Source of the DNA: JBBRTJ01 sp038244535
GTDB lineage: Bacteria > Actinomycetota > Acidimicrobiia > Acidimicrobiales > Ilumatobacteraceae
Assembly (NCBI GenBank): GCA_038244535.1
Contig: JBBRTJ010000112.1
Location: 1-10,676 of the forward strand
DNA: 10,676 bases
Direction: 5' to 3'
A program made the position numbers and the translations under genes. Each line of letters begins with the position of its first letter. Position 1 is the first letter of the stretch. The notes beneath the pieces were generated by a model. That model saw nothing but the letters and a program-made list of their open reading frames with translations, was not told the origin of the DNA and searched no databases. Shown piece by piece: positions 1 through 6,896 of this stretch.

Positions 1-126
1 GAACGATCCGATGAGGCCCGCCCCGAGCGCCATGCCCCAGTCGACCCCCCCGCCCGTCTGGCGGAGGATGAACTGCGCAGCCGCACCGATGACCATGCCG
101 AACAGCAGGATGCCAAGAAGGATCAC
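1..126 (-). CDS. Partial small membrane protein, GlsB/YeaQ/YmgE-like (5' end only)
   Basis: A minus-strand frame starts with GTG at 126 and stays open for 42 codons to the window edge, so only the N-terminus is present. The translation begins MILLGILLFGMVIGAAAQ, a glycine-rich first membrane helix, then a short polar turn (FILRQTGGG) and a second glycine-rich helix start (WGMALGAGLIGSF). This spacing is typical of the GlsB/YeaQ/YmgE (transglycosylase-associated) family of 80-90-residue inner-membrane stress proteins, whose molecular role is poorly defined. The start is chosen because a TAGGTT box lies six bases upstream on the same strand, the usual arrangement for leaderless actinobacterial transcripts. 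It is divergent from selB with 51 bp between start codons. The family call rests on pattern only; another small two- or three-helix protein is possible. Confidence 0.58.
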   Translation of the reverse strand, partial: MILLGILLFGMVIGAAAQFILRQTGGGVDWGMALGAGLIGSF

Positions 127-132
127 CGCACG

Positions 133-138
133 AACCTA
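133..138 (-). promoter_or_regulatory. -10 box TAGGTT of a leaderless transcript
   Basis: Read on the minus strand, TAGGTT is followed by six bases and then the GTG at 126, so transcription would begin at or next to the start codon. This is the same geometry seen before three other genes in the window. No -35 element is obvious. Confidence 0.4.
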
Positions 139-177
139 GCCTCGACCGGTGGCTCCCCCGTTGGTCCTCGTCCGCTG

Positions 178-1926
178 ATGCACGTCGTCGCCACCGCCGG
201 CCACGTCGACCACGGCAAGTCGTCCCTCGTGCTCGCGCTGACGGGTACCGATCCCGATCGCTTTGCGGAGGAGAAGCGTCGGGGGCTCACCATCGACCTC
301 GGCTTCGCGCACACGACCCTGGCGTCGGGGGCGGGCGTTTCGTTCGTGGACGTACCAGGTCACGTCCGCTTCCTGAAGAACATGCTCGCCGGGGTCGGAG
401 CCGTCGACGCCTGCGTGTTCGTGGTGGCTGCCACCGAAGGGTGGAAGCCCCAGAGCGAGGAGCACCTCCGCATCCTCGAGCTGCTCGGCGTCGGCCACGG
501 TGTGGTCGCCCTCACCAAGGTCGACCTGGTCGACGACGACGACCTGGAGCTGGCCCGCTTGCTGCTGGCCGACCAACTGGCGGGCAGCTTCCTCGAAGCC
601 GCCGAGGTGGTGCCGGTGGCCGCCCCGGCGGGCGTCGGCGTGGCCGACCTCCGCGATGCCCTTGACCACATGCTCGCCACCACTCCGCACGCCCCCGACC
701 GCGGCTGGCCGCGCCTCTGGGTCGATCGGGTGTTCGCGGCGAAGGGCGCCGGCACCGTGGTCACCGGGACCTTGGCGGGCGGGTCCCTCTCGGTGGGGGA
801 CCAGGTCGTGGTCGAACCAGGCCGACGCCCGGCCAGGGTGCGCGGGATCCAGAGCCTCGGTCAACCGCACGAGCGGATCGGACCCGGTCACCGGGTGGCC
901 CTGAACCTCAGCGGCATCGAGCACGGCGCCGTTCGCCGCGGCGACGCGGTCGTCCCCGCCGGGCGGTGGCACACCACCGTCACCGTCGACGCCTCGCTCA
1001 CCGTGCTCGGCTCGCTCGACCACGTCGTGTCCCGGAGGGGCGCCTATGCCGCCTACCTCGGCTCCGGCGAGCACCCCGCCCGGGTGCGGGTGCTGGCGGC
1101 ACCATCCATCGGCGCCGGCCAGACCGGCGTGGTCCGTCTCCACCTCCCCCACCCGGTCCCGCTGCTCCCCGGTGACCGGTACGTGCTGCGCGAGAGCGGG
1201 CGGGGCGAAACGGTGGGCGGCGGCGAGGTGCTCGACGTCGACCCGGTGCGGCCCGCGTCCAGGGCTCGGCCCGATCGGTCGGTCGACCGGGTCGTGGCCG
1301 AGCGGGGATGGGTCGACCTCGACACGCTCGAGCGCCTGACCGGCGAGCGACGCCCCCCGACCCTTGGTCGGTACGTGGCCGGGCCGGGGCTGGTCGACCA
1401 CGTCGTCGCCTCCGTCGGGGCGCTCGTCGCCGGAGCGGGTCCGCTCGGCCTCGACGTTGCCGCCCTCGACGAGCACCAACGCGATGCCCTGGCCGCTGGG
1501 TTGGTCGCCGACGTCGAGCTGAGCGGTGGTCGGGCCCGCCTCGCCGAGCGGGCCGATCCCCTGGCCCAGCACGACTTCGTGCGAACACTGGCCGAGGGTG
1601 GTCTCACGCCGCCCGGAGCCGAAGGCGTCGACCGGGCCGAGCTACGGGCCTTGGTGCGGGCCGGGCTGATCGTCGAGCGCGACGGGCTGTGGTTCCATCC
1701 CGACGCGGTCGCCGAGGCCGCCCGCCGGGTCGCCATGGCGCTCGCGGCCTCGCCGGATGGCATCACGGTGGCCATTGCCCGCGACGCGTTCGGCGCCACC
1801 CGCAAGCACGCGCTGCCGCTGTTGGCCGAGCTGGATGCCACCGGGGTGACGAGGCGCCGGGGCGACCTGCGCATCGCGGGTCCCCGCCTGCCCCGTCTTC
1901 ATCCGAGCGACCCGATCGGGCCCTGA
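178..1926 (+). CDS. selB: Selenocysteine-specific translation elongation factor SelB
   Basis: A 582-residue cytosolic GTPase that delivers Sec-tRNA(Sec) to the ribosome at UGA codons marked by a SECIS hairpin. The G-domain motifs are clear: GHVDHGKS at residues 8-15 (G1), RRGLTIDLGFA around 35-44 with T38 (G2), DVPGH at 58-62 (G3) and TKVD at 113-116 (G4). The phrase EEKRRGLTIDLGFA is characteristic of SelB rather than EF-Tu. EF-Tu-like beta-barrel domains follow. The C-terminus carries winged-helix repeats; the last (about residues 535-575, with ATRKHALPLLAELD and GVTRRRGD) matches the SelB winged helix that binds SECIS RNA. Length is slightly below the roughly 610 residues of E. coli SelB. 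The ATG at 178 is used because it immediately precedes MHVVATAGHVDHGK; no Shine-Dalgarno is visible, and TAGCCT at 137-142 is a possible -10. No selA or selD is in the window, but a selC-like 3' end lies at 9946-9972. Confidence 0.95.
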   Translation: MHVVATAGHVDHGKSSLVLALTGTDPDRFAEEKRRGLTIDLGFAHTTLASGAGVSFVDVPGHVRFLKNMLAGVGAVDACVFVVAATEGWKPQSEEHLRILELLGVGHGVVALTKVDLVDDDDLELARLLLADQLAGSFLEAAEVVPVAAPAGVGVADLRDALDHMLATTPHAPDRGWPRLWVDRVFAAKGAGTVVTGTLAGGSLSVGDQVVVEPGRRPARVRGIQSLGQPHERIGPGHRVALNLSGIEHGAVRRGDAVVPAGRWHTTVTVDASLTVLGSLDHVVSRRGAYAAYLGSGEHPARVRVLAAPSIGAGQTGVVRLHLPHPVPLLPGDRYVLRESGRGETVGGGEVLDVDPVRPASRARPDRSVDRVVAERGWVDLDTLERLTGERRPPTLGRYVAGPGLVDHVVASVGALVAGAGPLGLDVAALDEHQRDALAAGLVADVELSGGRARLAERADPLAQHDFVRTLAEGGLTPPGAEGVDRAELRALVRAGLIVERDGLWFHPDAVAEAARRVAMALAASPDGITVAIARDAFGATRKHALPLLAELDATGVTRRRGDLRIAGPRLPRLHPSDPIGP

Positions 1927-1947
1927 CGCTGGCCCTGGACGGTCAGG
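1922..1947. terminator. Inverted repeat between convergent genes, possible bidirectional terminator
   Basis: CCTGAC at 1922-1927 and GTCAGG at 1942-1947 form a perfect 6-bp stem with a 14-nt loop. It spans the stop codons of selB and of the convergent hydrolase. There is no U-tract on either side, so intrinsic termination is uncertain. Confidence 0.3.
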
Positions 1948-2938
1948 TCGGCGGTTCAGCCTCGTCGACGACATCGTCGCCCTCGGTGGCAAAGAGGTGC
2001 TCGCGGATCTCGAGCTCGGCTTGCGCACCGATCAGACCCGCCTTGCGGGCGGCCTTGGCGACGTTGAGATCGTTGGTGATGATCTCGCCGAACGCCTCGG
2101 GGTCGGCCAGGAGCCACGAGTGGCTTCCTTCGATCACCCGGCCCTGCACGCCCACGGCCACACAGATGGCGTCGAACGACTCACGGGGCACGATCCCGTC
2201 GCGCGAACCCCACAGCACCGTCACCGGCATCCCCCGGTCTTTCAGCCCCTCGAGCTCACGGGTGAGGTCGGCCCGGCGGGCCAGGTTGGCCACCTTGACG
2301 ACCGACTGCGGGTTGCGCATGAGGTTGGGCACGAGGTCTTCGAGCATGACCGGGATGACCCGGGTGGCCTGCGGGATGGGCCACACGTCGCTCGGGAAGT
2401 GCAGGCCCCAGTCCCACAGGGGCCGCTCGGCCATCGAGCGCAGGGTTCGGCCCTTTCGCCAGGTCGACCCGCCGATCGAGTTGACGAGCACCAGCGACCG
2501 GACCCGGGCCGGATCGTCGTGGGCGAAGCGAATGGCCACGCCACCGCCGAACGAGTGACCCACCACCACGACTGGCTCACGAAGCTTGACCGCATCGAGG
2601 AAGCCCTCGATCCACCGGGCGTAGCCGGCCAAGGAGAACTGCCCCTTGGGGAGCTCGGCCGTCCCACCGAAGCCGGGAAGGGCCGGCGCGATGACCCGGC
2701 ACCCGCGAGCGGCCAAGCGCTGGACGACGCCCTTGTAGGAGTGGTGAGCCAGACCCCAGCCGTGGAGGACGAGCACCGGGAGACCCTCACCGCAGACCCC
2801 GTAGCGAGCCGACCGGTCCTGAACCCAGGTCCGCTTCCACACCACCGGACCAGCCGCCTCGGCGACCTCGTCGACTGGTCCCACCACGACGGGCGAGGGC
2901 TCGCCCGGGGACGCGGCAGACGGCACGATCACAGTCAT
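1943..2938 (-). CDS. Alpha/beta-hydrolase fold protein
   Basis: A 331-residue predicted serine hydrolase of unknown substrate, probably cytosolic; no signal peptide is visible. After a 40-residue Pro/Val-rich leader the fold starts with PVLVLHGWG (residues 54-62, oxyanion region), then the nucleophile elbow GHSFGG (127-132, Ser129), an acid in GSRDGIVP (Asp247) and the histidine in EGSHSWLLADP (His273). A cap rich in Trp and Leu lies between. The acidic C-terminal tail (EGDDVVDEAEPPT) is outside the fold. It lies 16 bp downstream of whiB on the same strand, so the two may be cotranscribed. There is no Shine-Dalgarno; CATGAT seven bases before the ATG could instead drive a leaderless message. 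The active site is complete, but esterase, epoxide hydrolase or C-C hydrolase cannot be separated from the sequence alone. Confidence 0.9.
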   Translation of the reverse strand: MTVIVPSAASPGEPSPVVVGPVDEVAEAAGPVVWKRTWVQDRSARYGVCGEGLPVLVLHGWGLAHHSYKGVVQRLAARGCRVIAPALPGFGGTAELPKGQFSLAGYARWIEGFLDAVKLREPVVVVGHSFGGGVAIRFAHDDPARVRSLVLVNSIGGSTWRKGRTLRSMAERPLWDWGLHFPSDVWPIPQATRVIPVMLEDLVPNLMRNPQSVVKVANLARRADLTRELEGLKDRGMPVTVLWGSRDGIVPRESFDAICVAVGVQGRVIEGSHSWLLADPEAFGEIITNDLNVAKAARKAGLIGAQAELEIREHLFATEGDDVVDEAEPPT

Positions 2939-2954
2939 AGATCAGATCATGGCG

Positions 2955-3206
2955 CTACGGGAGCAGCTGGCGCCTCTCGACCTCGTTGAGGCCACCCCAG
3001 ATGCCGTGCGGCTCGCGAATCCGCAACGCATAGTCGAGGCAGGGCTGGCGCACGGCGCACTCACGGCAGATCGCCTTGGCTCGCACCTCACGCTCGGCCT
3101 TGTCTTCCTTGCGCTCGAACTGCGTGGGAGGGAAGAAGACGACCGACTGCGGGCCGCGACAGGCCGCCTTCACCTGCCAGAGCTCGTCCTTGCGCTGCGT
3201 CGACAC
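2955..3206 (-). CDS. WhiB-family iron-sulfur transcriptional regulator
   Basis: An 83-residue WhiB-like protein that binds a redox- or NO-sensitive [4Fe-4S] cluster and, in studied members, partners the primary sigma factor. All four cluster cysteines are present: Cys16 (AACRGP) and the CxxC-x5-C group Cys47, Cys50 and Cys56. The family turn GIWGG is at residues 68-72, followed by a short basic tail (ERRQLLP). The GTG start at 3206 gives the usual WhiB N-terminus; GGGGAGGT (minus strand of 3218-3225) lies 11 bases upstream. Its proximity to the ArsA/Get3-like ATPase pair recalls whiB4 (Rv3681c) beside Rv3679-Rv3680 in M. tuberculosis, so a WhiB4-like role in redox control is a reasonable but unproven guess. 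The hydrolase gene follows on the same strand. Confidence 0.93.
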   Translation of the reverse strand: MSTQRKDELWQVKAACRGPQSVVFFPPTQFERKEDKAEREVRAKAICRECAVRQPCLDYALRIREPHGIWGGLNEVERRQLLP

Positions 3207-3232
3207 CGGCCCCCCATACCTCCCCAGCAGCG

Positions 3233-3261
3233 AACATATGCCTATTCGTTGCGGAGAGCAA
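3233..3261 (-). promoter_or_regulatory. Candidate sigma70-type promoter of whiB with overlapping palindrome
   Basis: On the minus strand TTGCTC (3256-3261) and TATGTT (3233-3238) are separated by exactly 17 bp, placing the start about 20 nt before the whiB GTG. An odd-length palindrome, CAACA-N-TGTTG, at 3259-3269 overlaps the upstream end of the -35 box and could be an operator. This 72-bp gap between nfeD and whiB is the only space available for a dedicated whiB promoter. Confidence 0.4.
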
Positions 3262-3278
3262 CAGTGTTGTTACGAAGT

Positions 3279-4697
3279 TCACTCGCCGTCAGGGTGGCCG
3301 TCGCTTCCCTCTGAGGTGGGCTCTCCGGCGGGGCGACGGGCCCGTTCTCGATGGTCGCGGGCGCCACCCTCTTCGGGCTCGACCTCGAGCGTGGTGCCGA
3401 TGATCGCAACCACGCGGGCTCGGGCGCCTTCGGCGATCGGCGTGGCCCGGTTGGTGCGGGCTCGCCACTGAGCATCTCGGATGCGCACCACGCCGTCGGG
3501 GTTGACCGGCACGACGGCCTCGCCGACCTCGCCGATCATCCACTCGCGCCCGATGGTGGGGGTGGCGAAGCGGGTGCGCACCATCGAGGGCATGCCCGCC
3601 AGGAAGGCCAGCAGCACCCCGCCGATGCCGGCCAGAAGGGTGATCCAACTCACGAGGATGCCGTCGTAGAGGAACACCGAGGCAAGCGCGAACGAGGCGG
3701 CGCCGAACCAGGTCCAGAAGCGGGGCACCCCGGTCTGGACGTCGATGGCGAAGGCGAACATGGCGAGGAAGATCAGGGCCACGGCCCAGCCTCGGGCCGG
3801 CAGCTCGGCGAGGCCGTAGAGCGCCAGCACGAGCGAGCCGGCCCCGATGATCCCCGCCACGCCCACCCCGGCAGTGAAGAACTCAAAGATCAGCAGCACC
3901 AGGCCGATCGTGAGCAGCAGGTAGGCCACCGGCGGGCTGGCCACGGTGTGGAACAGGCGGGGGACGAGCTCGACCTTGTAGAAGCGGGGAGTGGCGGTGG
4001 GCACCCGGCGGGGCTGGCCCCCGGCGTCGACGACGCGGGCCGTCTCGACGGTCGTGCCCATGTACTGGAGGCCGTCGAGCGACACCAGGAAGTCGCCAAG
4101 GGTCGGCGTGCCCAGCCCATCGGGTCCGGGCTTGAGCGCTCCCTGGGTGCGGGCCTCGGCGGCGCCGAGCGTGCCGCGCTGGAGCGTCGTGGTCGCGGCC
4201 CCGAAGGTCAGCTCGAACCCCGTGACCGGCAGCGGGCCGCCGAAGTCGCCGATGCGGCTACCCGGGGCCATGCCGGTGACCGCCGCGGCCCCAAGGAGCT
4301 GACCGGCGCGCCCGTAGGCGGTCGACCCGCTGGGCCCGACCCAGATGGTGACCGGGATCGGCGAGGCGTGGATCTGCTCGGCGAGCTGGGCCATCCGAGC
4401 TTCGCCGACGGTGTCGCCCTTGCTGTTGAGCTGGATGATGAGCGCTTGGGCGCCGTTGGTGGCCGAACGAGCCACCGAACGCGAGATCCAGTCGGCCAGG
4501 ACCCGGTCGACCAGACCGGACACCTCGACGACGTCGACCGGCGGGTTGGCGGCCGTCGCGGCGGTGGTGCCGGCCGTCGGAGCGACGGTGGTCGCGGGCG
4601 TCGTGGTGCTGGCGTCGGCCGCGGAGGCCGAGTCACCAGCCCCGAGGGTCGCGAGCACGGCCAGGGCCGAGCAGCAGACGATGGCTATTCTGCGCAA
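3279..4697 (-). CDS. NfeD-family membrane protein with degenerate ClpP-like protease domain
   Basis: A 472-residue long-form NfeD protein. In the family, a secreted ClpP-like serine protease domain is followed by membrane helices and a C-terminal OB-fold; partners are often stomatins. Here there is a signal peptide (about 1-27, ending SASA), a Thr/Ala-rich linker (28-52), a ClpP-like domain (about 54-215), four to six hydrophobic helices (about 255-372) and an NfeD OB-fold (about 383-442, IGEVGEAV...GTTLEVEPEE). The protease site looks broken: where relatives have ASAG with the nucleophile Ser, this has GRAG (Arg130), and the DTPGG-like loop reads NSKGD (91-95). The TTG start at 4697 is chosen because GGAGG sits seven bases upstream and the signal peptide begins right there. 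It is divergent from the ATPase operon with only 23 bp between them. No stomatin gene is next door. Confidence 0.87.
   Translation of the reverse strand: MRRIAIVCCSALAVLATLGAGDSASAADASTTTPATTVAPTAGTTAATAANPPVDVVEVSGLVDRVLADWISRSVARSATNGAQALIIQLNSKGDTVGEARMAQLAEQIHASPIPVTIWVGPSGSTAYGRAGQLLGAAAVTGMAPGSRIGDFGGPLPVTGFELTFGAATTTLQRGTLGAAEARTQGALKPGPDGLGTPTLGDFLVSLDGLQYMGTTVETARVVDAGGQPRRVPTATPRFYKVELVPRLFHTVASPPVAYLLLTIGLVLLIFEFFTAGVGVAGIIGAGSLVLALYGLAELPARGWAVALIFLAMFAFAIDVQTGVPRFWTWFGAASFALASVFLYDGILVSWITLLAGIGGVLLAFLAGMPSMVRTRFATPTIGREWMIGEVGEAVVPVNPDGVVRIRDAQWRARTNRATPIAEGARARVVAIIGTTLEVEPEEGGARDHRERARRPAGEPTSEGSDGHPDGE
4686..4691 (+). promoter_or_regulatory. Possible -10 box TATTCT for the ATPase operon
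   Basis: TATTCT would start transcription near 4698, giving a leader of about 23 nt that contains the GGAGG ribosome binding site. It lies inside the first codons of the divergent nfeD gene, as any promoter here must because the gap is only 23 bp. No good -35 was found. Confidence 0.3.
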
Positions 4698-4704
4698 CGA
4701 AGCG

Positions 4705-4714
4705 CCTCCGGAGG
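4705..4714. promoter_or_regulatory. Palindromic Shine-Dalgarno shared by two divergent genes
   Basis: CCTCCGGAGG is a perfect 10-bp palindrome. On the plus strand GGAGG (4710-4714) lies six bases before the GTG at 4721; on the minus strand GGAGG (4705-4709) lies seven bases before the TTG at 4697. Both spacings are good, so it supports both non-ATG starts at once. Confidence 0.62.
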
Positions 4715-4720
4715 GGGATC

Positions 4721-5680
4721 GTGGATCCTGAGCAGTTCTTCGCTGCCTCCCGGCTCGTCATCGTGGCGGGAAAGGGCGGCGTCGGGAAGACCACCGTAAC
4801 GGCAGCGCTGGCTCGCGCCGCAGCCGGGGTCGGTCTGCGCGTCCTGGTGATCGAGGTGGAGGGTAAGAGCGGCCTGGCCTCGATGTTCGGGGGCAACGAC
4901 CTGATGTACGACGAGCAGGTGCTCCTGGCGCCGGTCGAGGGCGGTCGGGGCGAGGTGCGGGCCCGCACGATCACGGCCGACCAGGCCCTCGTCGACTACC
5001 TGCACGACCACGGGCTACGGCGGCTGTCAGGCCGCCTGGCCCGCACCGGCGTGCTCGACGTCGTCTCGACGGCCGCGCCGGGCATCGAGGACATCCTCGT
5101 GCTCGGCAAGGTGAAGCAGCTCGAACGATCGGGGCAGTTCGACCTGCTGCTGCTCGATGCCCCCGCCGCCGGTCACGCCGTGACGTTCCTCCAATCGGCT
5201 CGCGGACTCCTCGACGCCGTGTCCGTCGGACCGATCCACGCCCAGGCCAAGGACGTGCTGGAGATGCTCACCGACCCGACCCGGTGCCAAGTCGTGCTGG
5301 TCACGCTGCCCGAAGAGACGCCGGTCAACGAGCTCGTCGACACTGCCTACCGCCTCGAGGACCGGGTCGGGCTCAGCCTTGGGCCGGTGGTCGTCAACGG
5401 CTGCTCGGCCGACCTGGCCGGCCTGGCCGTGGATCCCGCGGACGCTGCCGCCGCCATCGGCGAGGTGCTCGATGACGCCACGACCGACGCCCTGCGCAGG
5501 GCGGCCGCGTTCCGGCGGTCGAGGGTCGAACTGCAGCACGAGCAGGTCGGTCGCCTGGCCGAGCGGCTCCCCCTCCCCCAGATCGAGCTGCCGTTCCTGT
5601 TCACCTCCGCGCTGGGGCCGGCCGAGCTCGACATCCTGGCCGCGGCTCTGACCGGTGGCCTTCGGACGCTCGCCGCGTGA
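4721..5680 (+). CDS. ArsA/Get3-like ATPase, first subunit
   Basis: A 319-residue soluble P-loop ATPase of the ArsA/Get3 branch of the SIMIBI class. The deviant Walker A motif GKGGVGKTT (17-25) includes the signature Lys18, which in Get3 reaches into the partner's active site. DAPAAGH (146-152) matches the switch II motif DTAPTGH/DAPATGH. No arsenite-binding cysteine cluster and no transmembrane segment are visible, so arsenite export is unlikely. The GTG start at 4721 follows GGAGGGGG. The next gene overlaps by 4 bp, indicating translational coupling and a stable pair. Size and order match M. tuberculosis Rv3679-Rv3680, reported as Get3 homologues that associate with each other; function there is tied to envelope or metabolic stress rather than arsenic. 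The best guess is a chaperone or targeting ATPase for membrane proteins. Confidence 0.9.
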   Translation: MDPEQFFAASRLVIVAGKGGVGKTTVTAALARAAAGVGLRVLVIEVEGKSGLASMFGGNDLMYDEQVLLAPVEGGRGEVRARTITADQALVDYLHDHGLRRLSGRLARTGVLDVVSTAAPGIEDILVLGKVKQLERSGQFDLLLLDAPAAGHAVTFLQSARGLLDAVSVGPIHAQAKDVLEMLTDPTRCQVVLVTLPEETPVNELVDTAYRLEDRVGLSLGPVVVNGCSADLAGLAVDPADAAAAIGEVLDDATTDALRRAAAFRRSRVELQHEQVGRLAERLPLPQIELPFLFTSALGPAELDILAAALTGGLRTLAA

Positions 5681-6852
5681 GCGACCAGCCCACGGCAACC
5701 GATGCCACACCTGAGCCGGCTGGCGTGCCCGAGCCGGTGGCCGCGCCCGCGCTGGAGGCTGTCCCCGATCTGACGGGGCTGGTCGATGGCAGCAGGATCG
5801 TGATCTGCTGCGGATCAGGCGGCGTGGGCAAGACCACCACTGCGGCCGTGATCGCCCTCGAAGGGGCTCGTCGGGGGCGGCGAGCCGTCGTGGTGACGAT
5901 CGACCCAGCCAAGCGCCTCGCCGACGCACTCGGCCTGAGCGCGCTGACCAACACCCCCACCAAGATCGACGGGCCGTGGCCGGGCGAGCTCTGGGCGGTG
6001 ATGCTCGACACCAAGAGCACCTTCGACGCCCTCGTCGTGGGCAACGCCCCGACGCCCGAGCAGGCCGACCGCATCCTGGCCAACCCGTTCTACCGGAACA
6101 TCTCCCAGGCCCTGTCGGGAACGCAGGAGTACATGGCCACCGAGAAGCTCTACGAGCTTCACGAGGGTGGAGCGTTCGACCTCGTGGTGGTCGACACGCC
6201 CCCGACCCGGAACGCCCTCGACTTCCTCGACGCTCCCGCCCGCCTCACCCGGTTCCTCGACCACCGGCTCTACCGCGTGCTGATGACGCCGACGCGGGCC
6301 TACATGCGAGCCATGAACGCCGCCGCTCAGGCCTTCCTGCGGCCCTTCGCCCGGGTCGTCGGGATGGAGGTCGTGCAGGACGCCATCACCTTCTTCCAGG
6401 CCTTCGACGGCATGGAAGCGGGCTTCCGGGACCGGGCCAGCCGGGTGCTGCAACTCCTCACCGCCCCGGGAACGGCCTACGTCGTGGTGGCCTCGCCCCG
6501 CCGCGACACCGTCGACGAGGCATCGTTCTTCGCCGACAAGCTGGCCGAGTCCGGCGTCGCCATCAGCGCACTGATCGTCAACCGGATGCAGCCCTCGTTC
6601 GGTGGTCCGCCGCCCGCTGAGGCACGGTCCCGGGCCGAGGTTCTGGCGGGCACTGCGCTCGGCGACCACTACGCCAACCTGGCCGACGTGTCGACCCTGG
6701 CCGCGAACGAGGAAGCTGAACTGGCCGACCTGAAAGGCCGCATCGGGGGGGCCACCGTGGTGCGGGTGCCGCTGTTGCGCTCTGACGTGCACGACCTCGA
6801 GGGCCTGGACCTGGTCGCCGCCCACCTGTTTGCCCGCCCGGCCCCTCGCTGA
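5677..6852 (+). CDS. ArsA/Get3-like ATPase, second subunit lacking the signature lysine
   Basis: A 391-residue partner of the preceding ATPase, joined by a GTGA overlap (the GTG at 5677 overlaps the TGA at 5678). A Pro/Ala/Glu-rich leader of about 35 residues precedes the P-loop GSGGVGKTT (46-54). The first lysine of the deviant Walker A is Ser47 here, while catalytic Lys52 remains. TIDPAKRLADALGL (74-87) is the conserved A-loop region, and VVDTPPT (171-177) the switch II region. A long, Met/Phe/Ala-rich helical insert (about 195-245: LYRVLMTPTRAYMRAMNAA and following) could form a hydrophobic client groove or a dimer cap. The match to Rv3680 in length and order is good. The asymmetry of the P-loops suggests an obligate heterodimer in which one active site receives the trans-acting lysine and the other does not. 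Confidence 0.9.
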   Translation: MSDQPTATDATPEPAGVPEPVAAPALEAVPDLTGLVDGSRIVICCGSGGVGKTTTAAVIALEGARRGRRAVVVTIDPAKRLADALGLSALTNTPTKIDGPWPGELWAVMLDTKSTFDALVVGNAPTPEQADRILANPFYRNISQALSGTQEYMATEKLYELHEGGAFDLVVVDTPPTRNALDFLDAPARLTRFLDHRLYRVLMTPTRAYMRAMNAAAQAFLRPFARVVGMEVVQDAITFFQAFDGMEAGFRDRASRVLQLLTAPGTAYVVVASPRRDTVDEASFFADKLAESGVAISALIVNRMQPSFGGPPPAEARSRAEVLAGTALGDHYANLADVSTLAANEEAELADLKGRIGGATVVRVPLLRSDVHDLEGLDLVAAHLFARPAPR

Positions 6853-6882
6853 TCTCGTGAAGGGTGCCGACAGGGCGCCGGG

Positions 6883-6888
6883 TAAGGT
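6883..6888 (+). promoter_or_regulatory. -10 box TAAGGT of a leaderless transcript
   Basis: TAAGGT lies eight bases before the ATG at 6897 and no Shine-Dalgarno precedes that ATG. This supports the internal ATG as the real start and independent transcription from the ATPase operon. Confidence 0.5.
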
Positions 6889-6896
6889 CTTCGCCG

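Noticed and set aside
136..1572. Long minus-strand open frame opposite selB
   Set aside because: It is the antisense shadow of a confidently identified selB in GC-rich DNA; its His/Gly/Pro-rich translation has no domain and no ribosome binding site.
1997..2989. 330-residue plus-strand open frame across the hydrolase
   Set aside because: Shadow of the hydrolase, which has a complete catalytic triad.
3351..4799. 482-residue plus-strand open frame across nfeD
   Set aside because: It is antisense to nfeD, with a low-complexity Gly/Arg/Asp/His translation and no motif; nfeD has a signal peptide, helices and a Shine-Dalgarno.
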